A DNA stretch of 64,000 nucleotides from Gnetum montanum (taxonomy: Eukaryota > Streptophyta > Gnetopsida > Gnetales > Gnetaceae): the NCBI GenBank assembly GCA_015680685.1, contig MNCI01030542.1, positions 87,357 to 151,356 of the forward strand, written 5' to 3'. A program made the translations under genes and the position numbers. The notes beneath the pieces are model-generated. The model did not search any database, was not told the origin of the DNA, and saw only the letters and a list, made by a program, of their open reading frames with translations. Numbering within the stretch: position 1 is the stretch's first letter; the number at the start of each line of letters is the position of its first letter. Shown piece by piece: positions 33,356 through 45,060 of this stretch.

Positions 33356-34640
33356 TTACAGTATTACATAAGGGTCTTGTTGAAGGTTACTATCTAGAGC
33401 TAGGATTTCTAATGTATTTTTGTCATTAATTTCATCATCATTGGAATAGGTTGGGTTACTTAGCTCTACTAATTCATCTTCTCTAGGTTCCTCGATGTGA
33501 TGTTGGTAATATAATTTAAGCCTTTTTCTATTGACTAAAAATGTAGTTGAGGAATCATGAATAGGTGAAAGTAAAACACTTCCATTAGCATGGGGTTGCA
33601 CTACTAAATATAGGCCTTCCCACCTAATTGTTAACTTGCTTGGAAATTTATGTAGTCTCATATTATATAAAAGAACTTTATCAACTATAGAAAATTGTTT
33701 TGAAAAAATGTTCTTATCATGTAAATTCTTCATTTGCTTTTTTATAATTTTTTTTCTCAAGACAATTTAGCCTCATTTCATCAAGTTCATGTATTTGAGG
33801 CATGATTTATGTCCTCATTAAAATTGAATTGTTGGGCTAAACATAAAGATTGATATTTAATTTTTATTGGCAATAAAAATTGTTTACCATAAACCATTTG
33901 ATAAGGTGAACATCCTAAACTTGGTTTATATGTAATTCTATAAGTCTAGAGTGCATCTTGTAATTTTTTAACCAATCTATCTTTTCAATACATAAAATTT
34001 TTGTCAATATATTAAATATAATTCTATTTGCATTTTCTACCTAACCAATTTTTTGAGGATGATAGGTAGTAGCTATCTTATGTTGGATTCCACAAGACTT
34101 TAGGAATTTCTCCATTATTCTATTTACAAAATGAGTTCCTTGATCACTAATGATCATCCATGGAGTTCCAAAACATGTTAATATATTCTCTCTAAGGAAA
34201 GCTATGACTATATTAACATCATTTTTTGGGATGTCTTTTGCTTCTATCCATTTAGTGACATATTCTATACAAACTAAAATGTATTAACATCCATTGGATG
34301 GTGGAAATGATCCTAAAAAGTCTATACCCCATACATCAAATGGTTCTATTATTAAAATTGGTTTTAATGGTATTTCTTGTCTTTTAGTTATGGCTCCCAT
34401 TCATTCACATTTATCACATTCTTAAACATACTAATGTGCATCTTTAAAAATTGAGGGCCAATAAAATCCACTTTGTAAGATTTTGATAACAATGCATCTA
34501 TTATCAAAATGGTCACCTCCTAGGTCATCATGGCACATTTGTAGAATTTCTTGTTGTTCATCCTTAGCCACATATTTTCTTGCTATATTATCTTTACATA
34601 TTCTATAAAGATATGGATAGTCCATATATATTTAGAGATA
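33356..34640 (-). pseudogene. Element E/F integrase, broken but with DDE residues visible
   Basis: The minus strand starts with MDYPYLYRICKDNIARKYV, then CHDDLGGDHFDNRCIVIKIL and GFYWPSIFKDAH (zinc-binding module). The catalytic core reads WGIDFLGSFPPS (first Asp), IISDQGTHFVNRIMEKF (second Asp) and a VENANRI motif (Glu), so the DDE triad is recognisable. The C-terminal part, open for 134 codons to the stop at 33356, has LLYNMRLHKFPSKLTIRWEG, the Athila pol end. Internal stops lie within the core. Integrase inserts the cDNA copy into the chromosome. Confidence 0.8.
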
Positions 34641-34699
34641 CTTCATAAGAAAGATTTCTTCTCTTCCTTACTTCAATGAGTTGGGCTTTTCATAGTGGC

Positions 34700-36335
34700 A
34701 AGATAGTTTACTATATTAGCAAACTAAGGATCCTTCATTATGGAAAAGTGTTGTTCATCAGGGAATTCATCTTGAAAGATCCCTTGTGTTCTATTTTCAT
34801 CTCTTGTTTCTAATCTAGAAAGATTATCTGCCACTACATTTTCTCAATCTCTTTTATTTAAAATATCAAGATCAAATTCTTGGAGTAATAGGCACCATCT
34901 CATTATTCTTGCATTTTCTATTTTTTAGTAGCCAGAAATTCTATGACTGAATGATCAGTATATACCTTGGTTTTATATCCTATTAAATAATTTCAAAACT
35001 TATCTAAAGCATAAAAATAGTTAACAATTCTTTTTCTGTAGTTGTATAATTTATTTGGGCCTAGTTTAGACTTTTACACACATAATAAATAACTCATTAC
35101 TTACTATCGATATATTGTCCTAAAACTACCCCTACCATAGTATCACTAGCACCACACATTAAATTAAATGGGAAATCCCAATTAGGTGCATTTAATATAG
35201 GGGTGGTGGTTACTCTTTTCTTTAATTTTAAGAATGTTTCTTGATAATCATTAGTCCATACAAAAGGAACATCTTTTTCTAGGAGCATATACAATGGTTT
35301 AGCAATTTTTGAAAAATCCTTGATAAATTCCCTATAAGATCTAGCATGTCCTAGAAAGGGTCAAAGGATTTTTAAATTAGTTGGAGTTGGATGTATAGAT
35401 ATTACTTTTACTTTTTCTAAATCCATACTTATCTCGTCTTTAGAAATAACGTGTCCTAATAATATGCCATTTGTAACCATCAAATGACTCTTCTCCCACC
35501 TCAATTTTAGATTTTTATTTATACATCTATTCAAAACACATTCTAAATGTTGTAATGTCTCTTCATAAGTATTCCCATAAACTAAAAAATCATTCATAAA
35601 TACTTCAACATAATCCTCTAACATATCAAAGAATACAGACATCATAGCTCTTTGGAAGTGGTGAGTGCGTTACAAAGATCAAAAGGCATGCATTGATAAG
35701 CAAAAGTTCCATATGGACAAGTAAAAGTTGTTTTATGCTAGTCTTTGGGGGCGATGGCTACTTGATTATAACCACTAAATCCATTCAAAAAATAATAATA
35801 CTCATGTCCTTCTAGTTTTTCTAAAATTTTATTTATGTAAGGTAAAGGAAAATGATCTTTCTCTATGTTTTAATTTAGTTTCCTATAATCCACATAGATT
35901 CTCCATTTTCCACCCTTTTTTGGAACTATTGTAATAGGACTTACCCATTTACTATCAACTATTGGATAAATACTTCCTCCCTTCCAAAGTTCTAAAATTT
36001 CATCCATAACAATTTGTTTTAAAGTGAGATTAATTTATCTTGGGGGAAATTCTTACTAGTTTTATATTATCTTCTAAATAGATATGATGTTGGCAGATGT
36101 TGGGTGACATTCCTTGTTGAAGGTTCTTATAACTCCATGAAAATCTCTTAGACTTCCTATGTAAAACTTCTAATAATTTTGCTTCTCTCTCGTTAGTTAG
36201 TTGGGCATTTAGTATTAATGGTTTATTATGATCTAGAAAAATACACTTAAGTGTACTAGGTAATTCTGTAAGATTCAAGAAATTATCATTTAGAGGTTGA
36301 ATTATTTCTCCAATATTCCCTAAGCCCAAATTCAA
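34700..36335 (-). pseudogene. Element E/F reverse transcriptase and RNase H, broken
   Basis: The upstream linker (36335-36030) has LTELPSTLKCIFLDHNKPLI, REAKLLEVLHRKSKRFSWSY and ICQHHIYLEDNIKLVR, a wording typical of the Athila lineage. RT follows with VDSKWVSPITIVPKK, KWRIYVDYRKLN, YYYFLNGFSGYNQVAIAP and VEVFMNDFLVYG at about 35608-35580, where the FxDDF box has lost its first Asp (M-N-D). RNase H begins with LEKDVPFVWTNDYQETFLKL and FNLMCGASDTMVGVVLGQ, in which the first catalytic D is G. Stops are frequent. The element is cut just upstream by G at 36475. Confidence 0.8.
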
Positions 36336-36475
36336 AATCTGGTCAAGAAGATCTTGTTGCTTTTTTGTAGAGGGGTCTAAAGGTCCTTCCTCAAAATTTT
36401 TTAGTGCTAGTAATTCCCTATCTTATGTCATTGGAGAAGTGGATATTATGAAGTGAAACACCACAAAAATTTGCA

Positions 36476-37966
36476 TGTTATAGCCAATCTTCATAATGTA
36501 GCTTTCATGCCATGAAACCCAAGGTAAAACTTCATTATAAATGTGAAGACTGTGACCCACACTAGGCAATTTCACATACTTTATACTTTTGGGACTGAGA
36601 AATGCCTCATAAGTGGTCAAAGCCTCATTCGCCAAGTGAAAAAAGTTACCTAGTGTTTATATTTAGGCTTGGAGGGGTCAACATGCATTTTGGAATGCCA
36701 AAAAAGGTAATTTGATGGGTTTTATAGGGGTATACACTTTTCTATGCTAGAAACACATGCAAGGGATGAATCTCACCTATCCCTAGTGTGGAAGGGTGGC
36801 AGTTTTGGAAGCTTTCTTCCTTTATCATGAAGACTACATGCATATCCTAGAAACCTTTCCCTCCCCCCCTCTCAATGTGGAAGCTTCCCCCCCAACATGG
36901 AGTCTTCATCCCTAATATTGAAAATTGCATCCCCTAGTGTGGAATCCAAAAAAGCCAAAATTCATTACTTCATGCACTTCAATGTTGACTATCCACTTCA
37001 GCAAGCATGGTGGAAAGCTTAGCATGGAAGAGTCATCTCCAATATGGAAGGTGTACCCTAGTTACTATTTATAGTAAACAGAATGGCCATGGTAGAAGGC
37101 ACTTACTATGTATAGTAATCTCTCAAAAGTGGGCACTTGTCTCCCTTGAATTTGGCAGCCATTTTATAGCCATTTTGCAGCCCCATTCATGGCCCAAAAC
37201 CTATAAAAATTAGTCTCAAACACCGTTTAGAAGTTTAACAATTTTCAAAAGGTTCCATAATTTGGAGATAGTTCAACACTTTACTCTTTTTAGCAATTTC
37301 TATGTTCTACACTTGGGCATTTTCAAGCACTCAAGAGTTCTTGCAAGTTTGCACACTTGTTTTCTCTTGAACCTAGCATAGAGACTCTGTGAACTTGTGA
37401 CTTTACGATCCCCATTTGAGATTTGTGAACTTTTAAGCTCCACACTATACTCCTGGGATTCCCAATTCCCAGTATAGAGCACTTGGATAGCTTGGATTTT
37501 TCACACTTCTCAACTTCCACCATAGCCAATCTGCAGATCTAAGATTGGAGCAGAGGAGGTTCGAAAGCATCAGGAATGGCTTAGTACCCAAATCATGGAG
37601 CAGATTGCATTAGCTTCAACAGGCTTTGAACTCGTGCACTAGTGAAGCCGTCCTTTGCATTCATAAGCATTGTTTTTGCACACATTTCTGAAACCCATTC
37701 TTTAGTTTTTTAATAAAGCTTTAAAGTTTTATTGTGTGTGCAATCTACATTTGCCTTTTATTCTTTTTAGATTTGTAATTTTTACATTGTATTTTCACAA
37801 TTTATTCGCTTTGCATTTCGTAAGTCCCTGCTTGATCTACTAGACCAGCTAGGATGCCTTGAATCCCATTTTGTGTGTGGAGGTCATGAGGATTTGTGGG
37901 TGGAGGAACTATTTGCATTGAATCTCCTTTGCTTTTTTCTAACCATCGAATTTTCCAATCACAATA
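36476..37966 (+). repeat. Element G 5' LTR (1491 bp)
   Basis: It starts TGTTATAGCCAATCTTCA and ends CAATCACAATA, where the 3' LTR has GATCACAACA. It matches 54140-55470 along its length, apart from the N gap in the 3' copy. It contains several CTAGTGTGGAAG / CAACATGGAGTC-type words that recur in the internal hairpin array, and AGTATAGAG/GTAGTAACC-type repeats near 37060-37120. Confidence 0.85.
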
Positions 37967-37973
37967 ATTTTTT

Positions 37974-37994
37974 TGGTGCTAGAAAGAGGGCCTC
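37974..37994 (+). other. Element G primer binding site (tRNA-Asn-like)
   Basis: TGGTGCTAGAAAGAGGGCC lies 7 bp after the LTR. It differs by two transitions from TGGCGCTAGAAGGAGGGC, which from memory is the complement of the plant tRNA-Asn 3' end. One change is at a CpG. The identity of the tRNA should be checked against a tRNA set. Confidence 0.6.
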
Positions 37995-38059
37995 CACCCA
38001 AATTCTATGACTAGATCTATTCTTCTCCAATACCAATGTTTCCATTTGCAATCTTTCCT

Positions 38060-39040
38060 TTGATTTCTTGTAGCCAAGACTTTGAAGAACCAACACTGGT
38101 CTTGCAGCCCCCCCCCTCCATGATCAAAACTACAGGGTGAAATTTGTAGGTGGTTAGGTGGTGGCTTTTCATAGCAACTATTGTGAATTTTTTCAGCCCC
38201 AAAACTAGCATTAAAACCTTTCCCCCTTTTCCCTTTTGCTACCAATATTTCTAGCTTCTAAAGTGGGTGGTGCAAACCTTTTGGAAATTACCAAACTTCT
38301 AGAAGTTAGCTTTTTCCCCATTTTTCCAAGTTAAGAAAACTGGCAACCTACCAAAACTAAATTCTTATTCGAAAATACCAACTTTCCACTTTGATTTTTT
38401 AGCCTTTCAACCCTATCCACATTGGGTTAGGAGGTGTGAGATTCCCATTATCTTACCCCCCCTTCTTTCCCCTTGCCATACCTAGCATAGAAGCAGTTGG
38501 GAAGGCCAACATGGGAGAGGTGTAATACCAACTCTCCCAAAGCCAACATTGCAAATTGAAAGCCTTTTATCATATTTTTATAGTTGAAACTCCTAAAAGA
38601 TCAATACTGCTCCTTTCCCCCTATGATCAAAACTGCAGCATGGAAGTTGCAGGTGGTTGGGTGGTGGCTTTTCATAGCACTTGCTATGAATTTTTTCCTT
38701 CAAAGCTAGTGTTGAAAGCTTTCCCCTTTTCTTTTTGCTGCTGATTTCAATCTTTTTCTAGCTTTCAAGGTGGGTGGTGCAACCCTTCCAGGAATTACCA
38801 AACTTTTAGAAGTTAGCTTCTCCCCCATTTTTCCAAGTTAAAAAAATTGACAGCCAGCTAAAACCAAGTTTCATTGGAAAAATTAAACTTTCCACTTTGA
38901 TTTATAGCCTTCTTCCCATCAACGTTGGAATAGAAGTGGTGAGATTTTCATTATCTCATCCCCCTACCATACTTAGTGTAGAGGTAGTTGAGAGGCCAGT
39001 GTGGGTTAGTCTTGTTACCAACCTTTTCAACTTTCCATTT
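38060..39040 (+). repeat. Element G leader: two tandem ~503-bp copies
   Basis: TGATCAAAACTACAGGGTG at 38121 is matched by TGATCAAAACTGCAGCATG at 38624. The similarity continues through GTGGTGGCTTTTCATAGCA, AATTACCAAACTT(C/T)TAGAAG, and the CC(A/T)TACCTAGCATAGAAG / CCATACTTAGTGTAGAGG ends. This old tandem duplication lies in the untranslated leader between PBS and gag. The open frames inside it are chance. Confidence 0.8.
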
Positions 39041-39211
39041 CCTGTAAAGGGGTAAACCCCTCTTACCCTCACCCCCACTTACTAATTATAGTAAGTGCTT
39101 CATTTTCAATTTTTTTTATTTTCTTTAAACATTTTTTAGTTCCATTCGCTTGAATTTACTTCTATTTTATCATTTATAGCCTTGTTTTAAGCCATTCTCA
39201 ACATCATAGGC

Positions 39212-40477
39212 ATGTCTATCCAACAATCTACCAAGTTGTTGCTCACTTTCACTAGCAAAGGTTCTAACCAACAAGGCATGAGGGTATATGACCCCAAAGA
39301 CCCTGCTATCATCAAATGCAAGCAATCTTTGAGAGTTATAGGGAAAAGTCCTATTTTTGTAGTCATAAATGAAGGTTGATATAACTTCATTTACACCAAT
39401 ATATAGGCTAGCATGCTAATTCCATGTTTGGAAGTAAAAGCCAAAAGGGAGTTTGAACTTATGCACCGTAATGGTAAGGAGTACATCCATTTCTAGTTGA
39501 CTAGATACCTCTATTTGATATCTATATGGGTATACTAGCCTAATTGATTGAGATAGAGAAAGAGGATGAAAAACATAGCTCTTAGGAAAAACAAAAAGAG
39601 GAGGATGAATTTAGGGCAGAATCTAAGCTTAAAAAAATCCTAGAGGGATTGTTCCAAAAAGCAACCCCCAAGGCCACCAAGCCTTCCTCTAATGCTTTTG
39701 TTTTCTCTATGGGCATGGTGCCACCATCTTCCACTCCTTCCTACCTGACCATGGTTGGTCCCACATTGGTCACAACTATACATCAAACTCAATCAATATC
39801 ACAAACTATGATCCATATTCCATCTATGCCATTTTTCACATGGCCTTAATCTCTGTAGCTATCAACAGTGGTTTTTACCACCACAAATCCATTAACTACT
39901 TATGCTGGATCCACCATGGGATCCCAAGCAACTCAGGTGTCACACATCCCCTTTATCCCATTTATGCCTTAAGTACTAGCATAAACATCCTTTTCTTTGT
40001 TTGGCCCATAAGCCATAATCATAAGGAAACCACTTCCTTTTGTCATGCAATCTATAGTGAGGCCACAAGCCTCACAACAAAAACCATAGTCCTATGTACA
40101 AATCTCACAACCAACAGGGCCACCACAGTCCAAATGATCCAAGCTCCAATGGAGAAATTGGAGAGGCTAAAAGCCTCTACCTTGCAGACAGTCAATATTA
40201 TGGATTTTTACTAGGATGATCCCATAAGTCCTGTAGTCCCACCCTTGACACTTTCTCTTGGTGTTCCTATTCCCTAATTTAGCAAATATAATGAAGAAGG
40301 TGATCCTAATGCTCACCTTATTACCTTTCAATCTGAATGCTTACGCTTGCAGCCATGGCCTCATACCATCATGAGGATTTTCCCTATGTCATTGATAGGA
40401 AAAGCTCTTGATTGGTATCACACATTACTTAGGGGATCCATATCCTCTTTGGAGGACTTGGTTTCCTAGTTTGTCAA
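39212..40477 (+). pseudogene. Element G gag, first part
   Basis: An ATG at 39212 opens MSIQQSTKLLLTFTSKGS. The N-terminal portion is readable through stops (KGSNQQGMRVYDPKDPAI, KREFELMHRNGKEYI). A Ser/Thr/Pro-rich linker follows (about 39650-40130). The core of the gag domain then reads SECLRLQPWPHTIMRIFPM, GKALDWYHTLLRGSI and SLEDLVS-FVND at 40320-40477, the retrotransposon gag pattern F---L-G-A--WY--L. The coding is interrupted at 40478 by solo LTR B and resumes at 41357. Several stops are present. This would be the structural particle protein. Confidence 0.7.
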
Positions 40478-41356
40478 TGATGAGCAGCTAGGTACCCCTA
40501 TGCCCAACCATGCGAATCACGAGTGTTCACACGTGACTCGGTCGAATTCCATAGACTATAAGCACTTTGCATACACCAGACCCTAACTAGCAAAACCTTG
40601 GGTTAGAATGATCGTTGTCTTCCCAACCTCACTTGTGATGTTTTGATTGTGATGGTTAAGTGAGATTGAGACAAATGATTTTTATGGCTTTTTTTTACTT
40701 TAACTTCTAGCGGCTAATTCTTGAAATGGAAAGTAAGGAATGGAATATTACGTAATCTATAGTTATCCTAATCTATATCTTAACTCTTCCTAGCATAAGT
40801 ATCCAATCCCATCTTCCATGCACATCCTAAGCATCCCCTAGCCACTATTGGGTTACTAGACGTTAAGCGTTACTGGGTTGCCAAGTGTTGGGTTTATGTT
40901 CGAGATGGTCGTACTTAAGGTTTTTACAAACTATAAGAGAGTGATGACGATTAAAGTAATAACAATGAAAACTTAAGGAATTATTAAAGCATAGAAATAT
41001 TAAACTATTAAATGCATCAAATGACTAAGTCCAATTGCTGCAAGAAATGCTTGAAAAGCTCATCTTTATTGCCATTCACGCTAATGGGCTCAAGTACATC
41101 AGCGCTCGAATAAAGAGCACTTGGAAAATATTCTAACTCTCACAGAAAAAAACTACAAGAGATTCACTACAACACCCAAAAAGATACCTAAGTGTGGTTG
41201 AAGCCCACTTATTTATAGGCTAAAATAGGCTCCGCATAAACGGGGCCACGTAGATGCATGAACGGATGTGTCGATGGGGCCGCATCGACACGACCGCGTA
41301 TATGGAACCCAGTATATGCGGCCTAGTTGACGCATCGATTATTTAGCACTTCATCA
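40478..41356 (-). repeat. Solo LTR B (879 bp) with 5-bp target duplication
   Basis: It begins TGATGAGCAGC and ends CACTTCATCA (TGATG/CATCA inverted ends) and is flanked on both sides by GTCAA (40473-40477 and 41357-41361). Gag reads straight through the junction once it is removed. It is the same family as LTR A and C (shared CCCAACCAT(A/G)C(A/G)AATCAC near the low end). The functional direction is minus: the TATA box reads CCTATAAATAAGTG on that strand at about 41223-41210, preceded by repeated CGATGCG / ATCGACAC motifs. No internal region remains, so it arose by LTR-LTR recombination. Confidence 0.9.
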
Positions 41357-42735
41357 GTCAACCACATCAAGTATAACTTAAAGATAGACACAACACTTGA
41401 CCAACTTATGAAGGTCAAGCAAGGACCCCTAGAACCCATGCAGAAATTTATTCAATAGTGGAATAGACTGTTGAATGAAATACCAGAGCTTATAGTTGAA
41501 GCCCATATTTTAGCCATATTTAAGGGAGCAGTGAATGAATTTATCAAGTTAAAACTCTACTACCTTGATTCGTGGTCTCTTAGCCAAGTGTTCTCTTAAA
41601 CTAAAAATATAGAAGATGTTGTGGAGGCCAATCATGATTTGGCCTACATAGCATACAAAAATCAACATACACAAAGAGACAAAGAAAAGAGCAAACAAAA
41701 TAACATGACCATAACAACTATGACCAAAGAGGAAAAGACCATAAGCCAGGGGCCAAGGGCCAACCCACCCAAGGTCCCCACTAATGACCATAATAATGAA
41801 CCATCAACCTTTAAGGCTATTGCATTGACAACAACTAGACTTAACTTCAAAAGAAAGGATAGGTCCAAATACACTACCCTACCTATGAAATCATCTGAGT
41901 TATTAGACCAACTATTAAAGAGTGGGCACATGCAACACAAAGAAATGACCAAAGCCTCTAAAAATAAACACAAATGATTATGCAAAATAGCCAAAGNGCA
42001 AAAGGTTCCTTGGGAGGCACTCATGATGGTACTCTTATGACAANTAATCCCCCAACCCAACACAACCCAAGTAGTTGTAGCACAACCAACTACACAATGA
42101 CCTCTTGTGGTGACCAATGCTACTGCCTCATATTCATAGCCAACAACTAATAACTAGAAGATCTTAGGGAAGAAGTATAAGCAAAAGCTCAACAAGGGTG
42201 GCAAGCAACTAGAGGCACAAAAGGAAGTGGATCCATTGAAGCCTATTCCCATTTCGACTATACCCATGACCTCCTCTACCTAACCCACTCCAACAAATAA
42301 GCCATAGGAGGACACCAAAGCCCATAACCAAAACAAAGAGGAAGAGCCTCAACAACCATAACCTAAAGTTGAAGTTCGCATTTTGGGGTGCATGGAGGAA
42401 GTAAAGCAAAACCAAGGCAACAAGCCCATGACCAACAATAAAAACTTTGTTAGTGTGATGGACCAAGTTAAGTAATCCGTTAAGCAAAAGAATACAACCT
42501 TAAGCTTATATGACCTAATCATGAATTCCACCACACATCATGAGGCATTAGTCAAAATGTTGACTTCATCCGCATTAGTGAGGACATCCCCACTAACAAG
42601 GAATCCATCTATGCAGTGATGGTTCCTCCCTCATCAAGGGAGGAGAAGTCAACACCCCTAGTATTTTGTGATAGTGAAATCAAAGCCAATCACTAAAATG
42701 GAAAAGTAACTATGCCCCTCTATTCATAACCATAT
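41357..42735 (+). pseudogene. Element G gag, second part to protease linker
   Basis: It continues the gag domain: HIKYNLKIDTTLDQLMKVKQ, EPMQKFIQ-WNRLLNEIPEL, AHILAIFKGAVNEFIKLK and NIEDVVEANHDLAYIAYKNQ. A Lys/Gln/Thr-rich linker follows with no clear zinc knuckle: PMKSSELLDQLLKSGHM (about 41880-41940), EPQQP-PKVEVRILGCMEE and THHEALVKMLTSSAL. The last matches the sequence just upstream of Tat proteases. Two single unknown bases (41997, 42044) and many stops are present. Confidence 0.65.
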
Positions 42736-42739
42736 GCAT

Positions 42740-43043
42740 ATGGTAGTTTAAAGTGTATTGGGTGCATGTTGATGATGAGGCCACAACCAATGTTATCCCA
42801 TGCACCATCATTGAATGCTTAGGCTTAACTAAGCAAATACAACCTACAAGTACCATGGCTCTAAAGTTCTTTAATGGATCAAGAGTTTCCATCAAGGGGC
42901 CTATCTTCTTAGATTTTGTAGCCAAGGAGAAATTCCCCACAACCAACCATTTGTTAGTGGTGGAAGAGACACCAGGATTCAACCTTATCTTAGAAAGGCC
43001 TTGGTTGGCTCAATTACGAGCCAGGTCCTTATCCATCCATTAA
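42740..43043 (+). pseudogene. Element G aspartic protease, active site degraded
   Basis: A 97-codon frame carries VHVDDEATTNVIPCTIIECL at the position of the usual V-(I/L)-x-D-N-G-S-(S/A)-x-N-V catalytic motif. The Gly-Ser are now Glu-Ala, so the active site is lost. It continues with TMALKFFNGSRVSIKGPIFL, then HLLVVEETPGFNLILERPWL, where the G-R-P-W motif reads E-R-P-W. This is the Tat-lineage retropepsin that matured Gag-Pol. A frameshift just before it separates it from gag. Confidence 0.75.
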
Positions 43044-43599
43044 GAAACTCATCTTCCTTATGAGGGAGCTAAAATCATCATTCATGATGATAATGTAGTT
43101 TCCCTAGTTATTAACAACGTGAACATAGAATAAGGGTCTAAATTGGAGCTTCAAGAAGAAGCTCCTAGACATGAAGTCCAACAACCCAAAAAAGAGCAAC
43201 AACCAAAGAAAGCCAACAATGAAAATGATAAGCAACATGATGCATTATGGGATGAACTCCCTTTTAACATCGTAAGTGAAGGAGATTGTGAATATAAGCT
43301 TGTGCAGAGTAGGCCTTGCTGACTCCCTAATCTTGTAAAGATTAGGAAGAATCTACATAAGTGAAGTTCACCTTAACCTTTCTATGCCCTTATGACTAGA
43401 TGTTATGATAGCCATGTAGCCTTACCTTTTTTTTTTGCAATTTATTATATCTTTTTATGCATGGGTTGTTTTACTCTTTATGCATGTAGCCTATGCATGT
43501 AACCTAAGTTCATTTGCATTTTTACATATTTGTTACAACCTTTTTTATTTTTACTTATGTTAAGAACATAAAAAAAAGCCTTATAAATATACTTCTTTT

Positions 43600-43860
43600 T
43601 CACAATTGGTCTACTAAGACCTTAAATTGGCATCATAACCCTAAATTGGCAAAGATTATCATACAACACAGTTTGCTAAGACTCTAAACTAGTGTCACAA
43701 TCTACTAAGATGTTAAACTGGCATTATGACTTGCCATGGTCCCAAACTGGTAAAGTAACCACAACACATCATGTCCTATCATAGCCTTAAACTAGTAAAA
43801 TTATATAACCTATGCCTGCGATGGCCTAAAACTAGCAAACATCCATTTTATTATTATATA
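43600..43860 (+). repeat. Irregular 'CTAAGAC(C)TTAAACTAGCATCAT' repeat cluster
   Basis: Several copies of a 30-45-bp unit with the core CTAAACTAG(C/T)(A/G)T(C/A)A and a partner such as CTACTAAGAC occur here. The same unit recurs at about 50130-50215 (CCACCAAGACTCTAAACTAG, GCCCACTAAGACCTAAAACT) and after pol at about 53985-54060. It brackets the intron-like region and the 3' end of the element. Confidence 0.65.
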
Positions 43861-44639
43861 TCTCTCTTTTCTTAAGCCTATTATCGCATTAATTAGCTAT
43901 TTAATGTTATAACCAAGATGTCAACATAGTCATTCTCAACATTCACAATGTTTACTAAAACTATAGATATATATAGCCAAAATAAAACCAAAATTTTAAA
44001 TTTAAAGTTAAAGTGTCCATAATAGCCATGGCCACACTATGTGGCAAGAATTTCAAAGAATAACAACCATTTATAACATAGTCTTGGCTAAACATATCCA
44101 TCAACATGAAAATGAAGACAAATAGCCAACAAGCTAAACTAAAGGAGGCTGCTGAGTGGCGTCCAAAGGAGGAAGTGGTGGGTCATTCCCACCCTCATTG
44201 CTAGGGCTACCAATGTCTCCTAAGGCCTAAAATGCAACAACATATAGTTAGTTAGCAACCCATAGCCAAAATCAAACCATAAGTCAAAAACAAAAACATA
44301 AAATACATCTAAACTGTGGAGACTTCAGCTCCATTAGTTTCGAGGGTAGATGTGCAAGGCCTTCCTCCAAATAATGGAGACTCATCTCCACTATAACCCC
44401 TACCACATCTATAGACAAGTGTGACCACATCATCATACTAAAGTTCTTTAAGATGTAGGCAAGGAGTGCCCTTTCCTTAAGCCAGATTCACAATAGCAGC
44501 TTCCCCATAGCCATATCGGGGAGTGGGGTATTGGTCTTGGGATGACCAATGTAGCACAAGATACTTACCAACTCTACAATGATAAGGATGGGTTTCACGT
44601 AAACCTTGCATAAAGCAAAACAAAAAAATTATGATCATT

Positions 44640-45060
44640 TGGCATTACTTGGTAAATTTAGAAAAAAACATCTAGTTGGTGGTGAAATTAGCCTGTGTAA
44701 AAAGCTCTAAGGTGCTTATCTAAATTAGCTTAAGAAATTTCATGAGAAAAACATTATTACCACCTTGCCTAGCCTTACATTATGGAAACACTTAGCAAAT
44801 TTGGAAAAAAACATCTAGTTAGAGGTGAAATTAGCCTTTGTAAAAGTCTCTAAGGTGTTTATCTAAATTAGCTTAAGAAATTCCATAATAGCATTATTGC
44901 CATATTTTATAGCCTTTTACTTCATAATCAAAATCATATATCCAAAACTAAGCCTTAGTCTAAATTATGCATAAATTTAGAAAAAATCATCTAAACTATG
45001 CATAAATTTAGAAAAAGCATGTATAAATTTGGAAAAAAGCATTTAAAAAATTTAAAAAGC
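44640..45060 (+). repeat. 143-bp tandem pair followed by short AAATTTAGAAAAA repeats
   Basis: AAATTTAGAAAAAAACATCT at 44654 and AAATTTGGAAAAAAACATCT at 44797 begin two similar 143-bp units (both continue GGTGAAATTAGCCT and CTAAATTAGCTTAAGAAATT). From 44970 the word GCATAAATTTAGAAAAA repeats about three times at 27-30-bp spacing. Confidence 0.8.

Larger units (their letters stand above)
26423..36475 (-). mobile_element. Element E/F: Athila-like Ty3/gypsy retrotransposon nested in element A
   Basis: I join two parts as one minus-strand element: pol at 36335-33356, then spacer (with the inserted LINE at 30.6-33.0 kb), an internal TATA region, the extra ORF at 28692-27568, a polypurine tract and the 3' LTR 27109-26423. 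The order and spacing match element A once the LINE is removed, which is the reason for joining them. The upstream end is cut at 36475 by element G, so gag and the 5' LTR lie elsewhere. It interrupts the gag of element A at 26422/26423. Confidence 0.6.
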
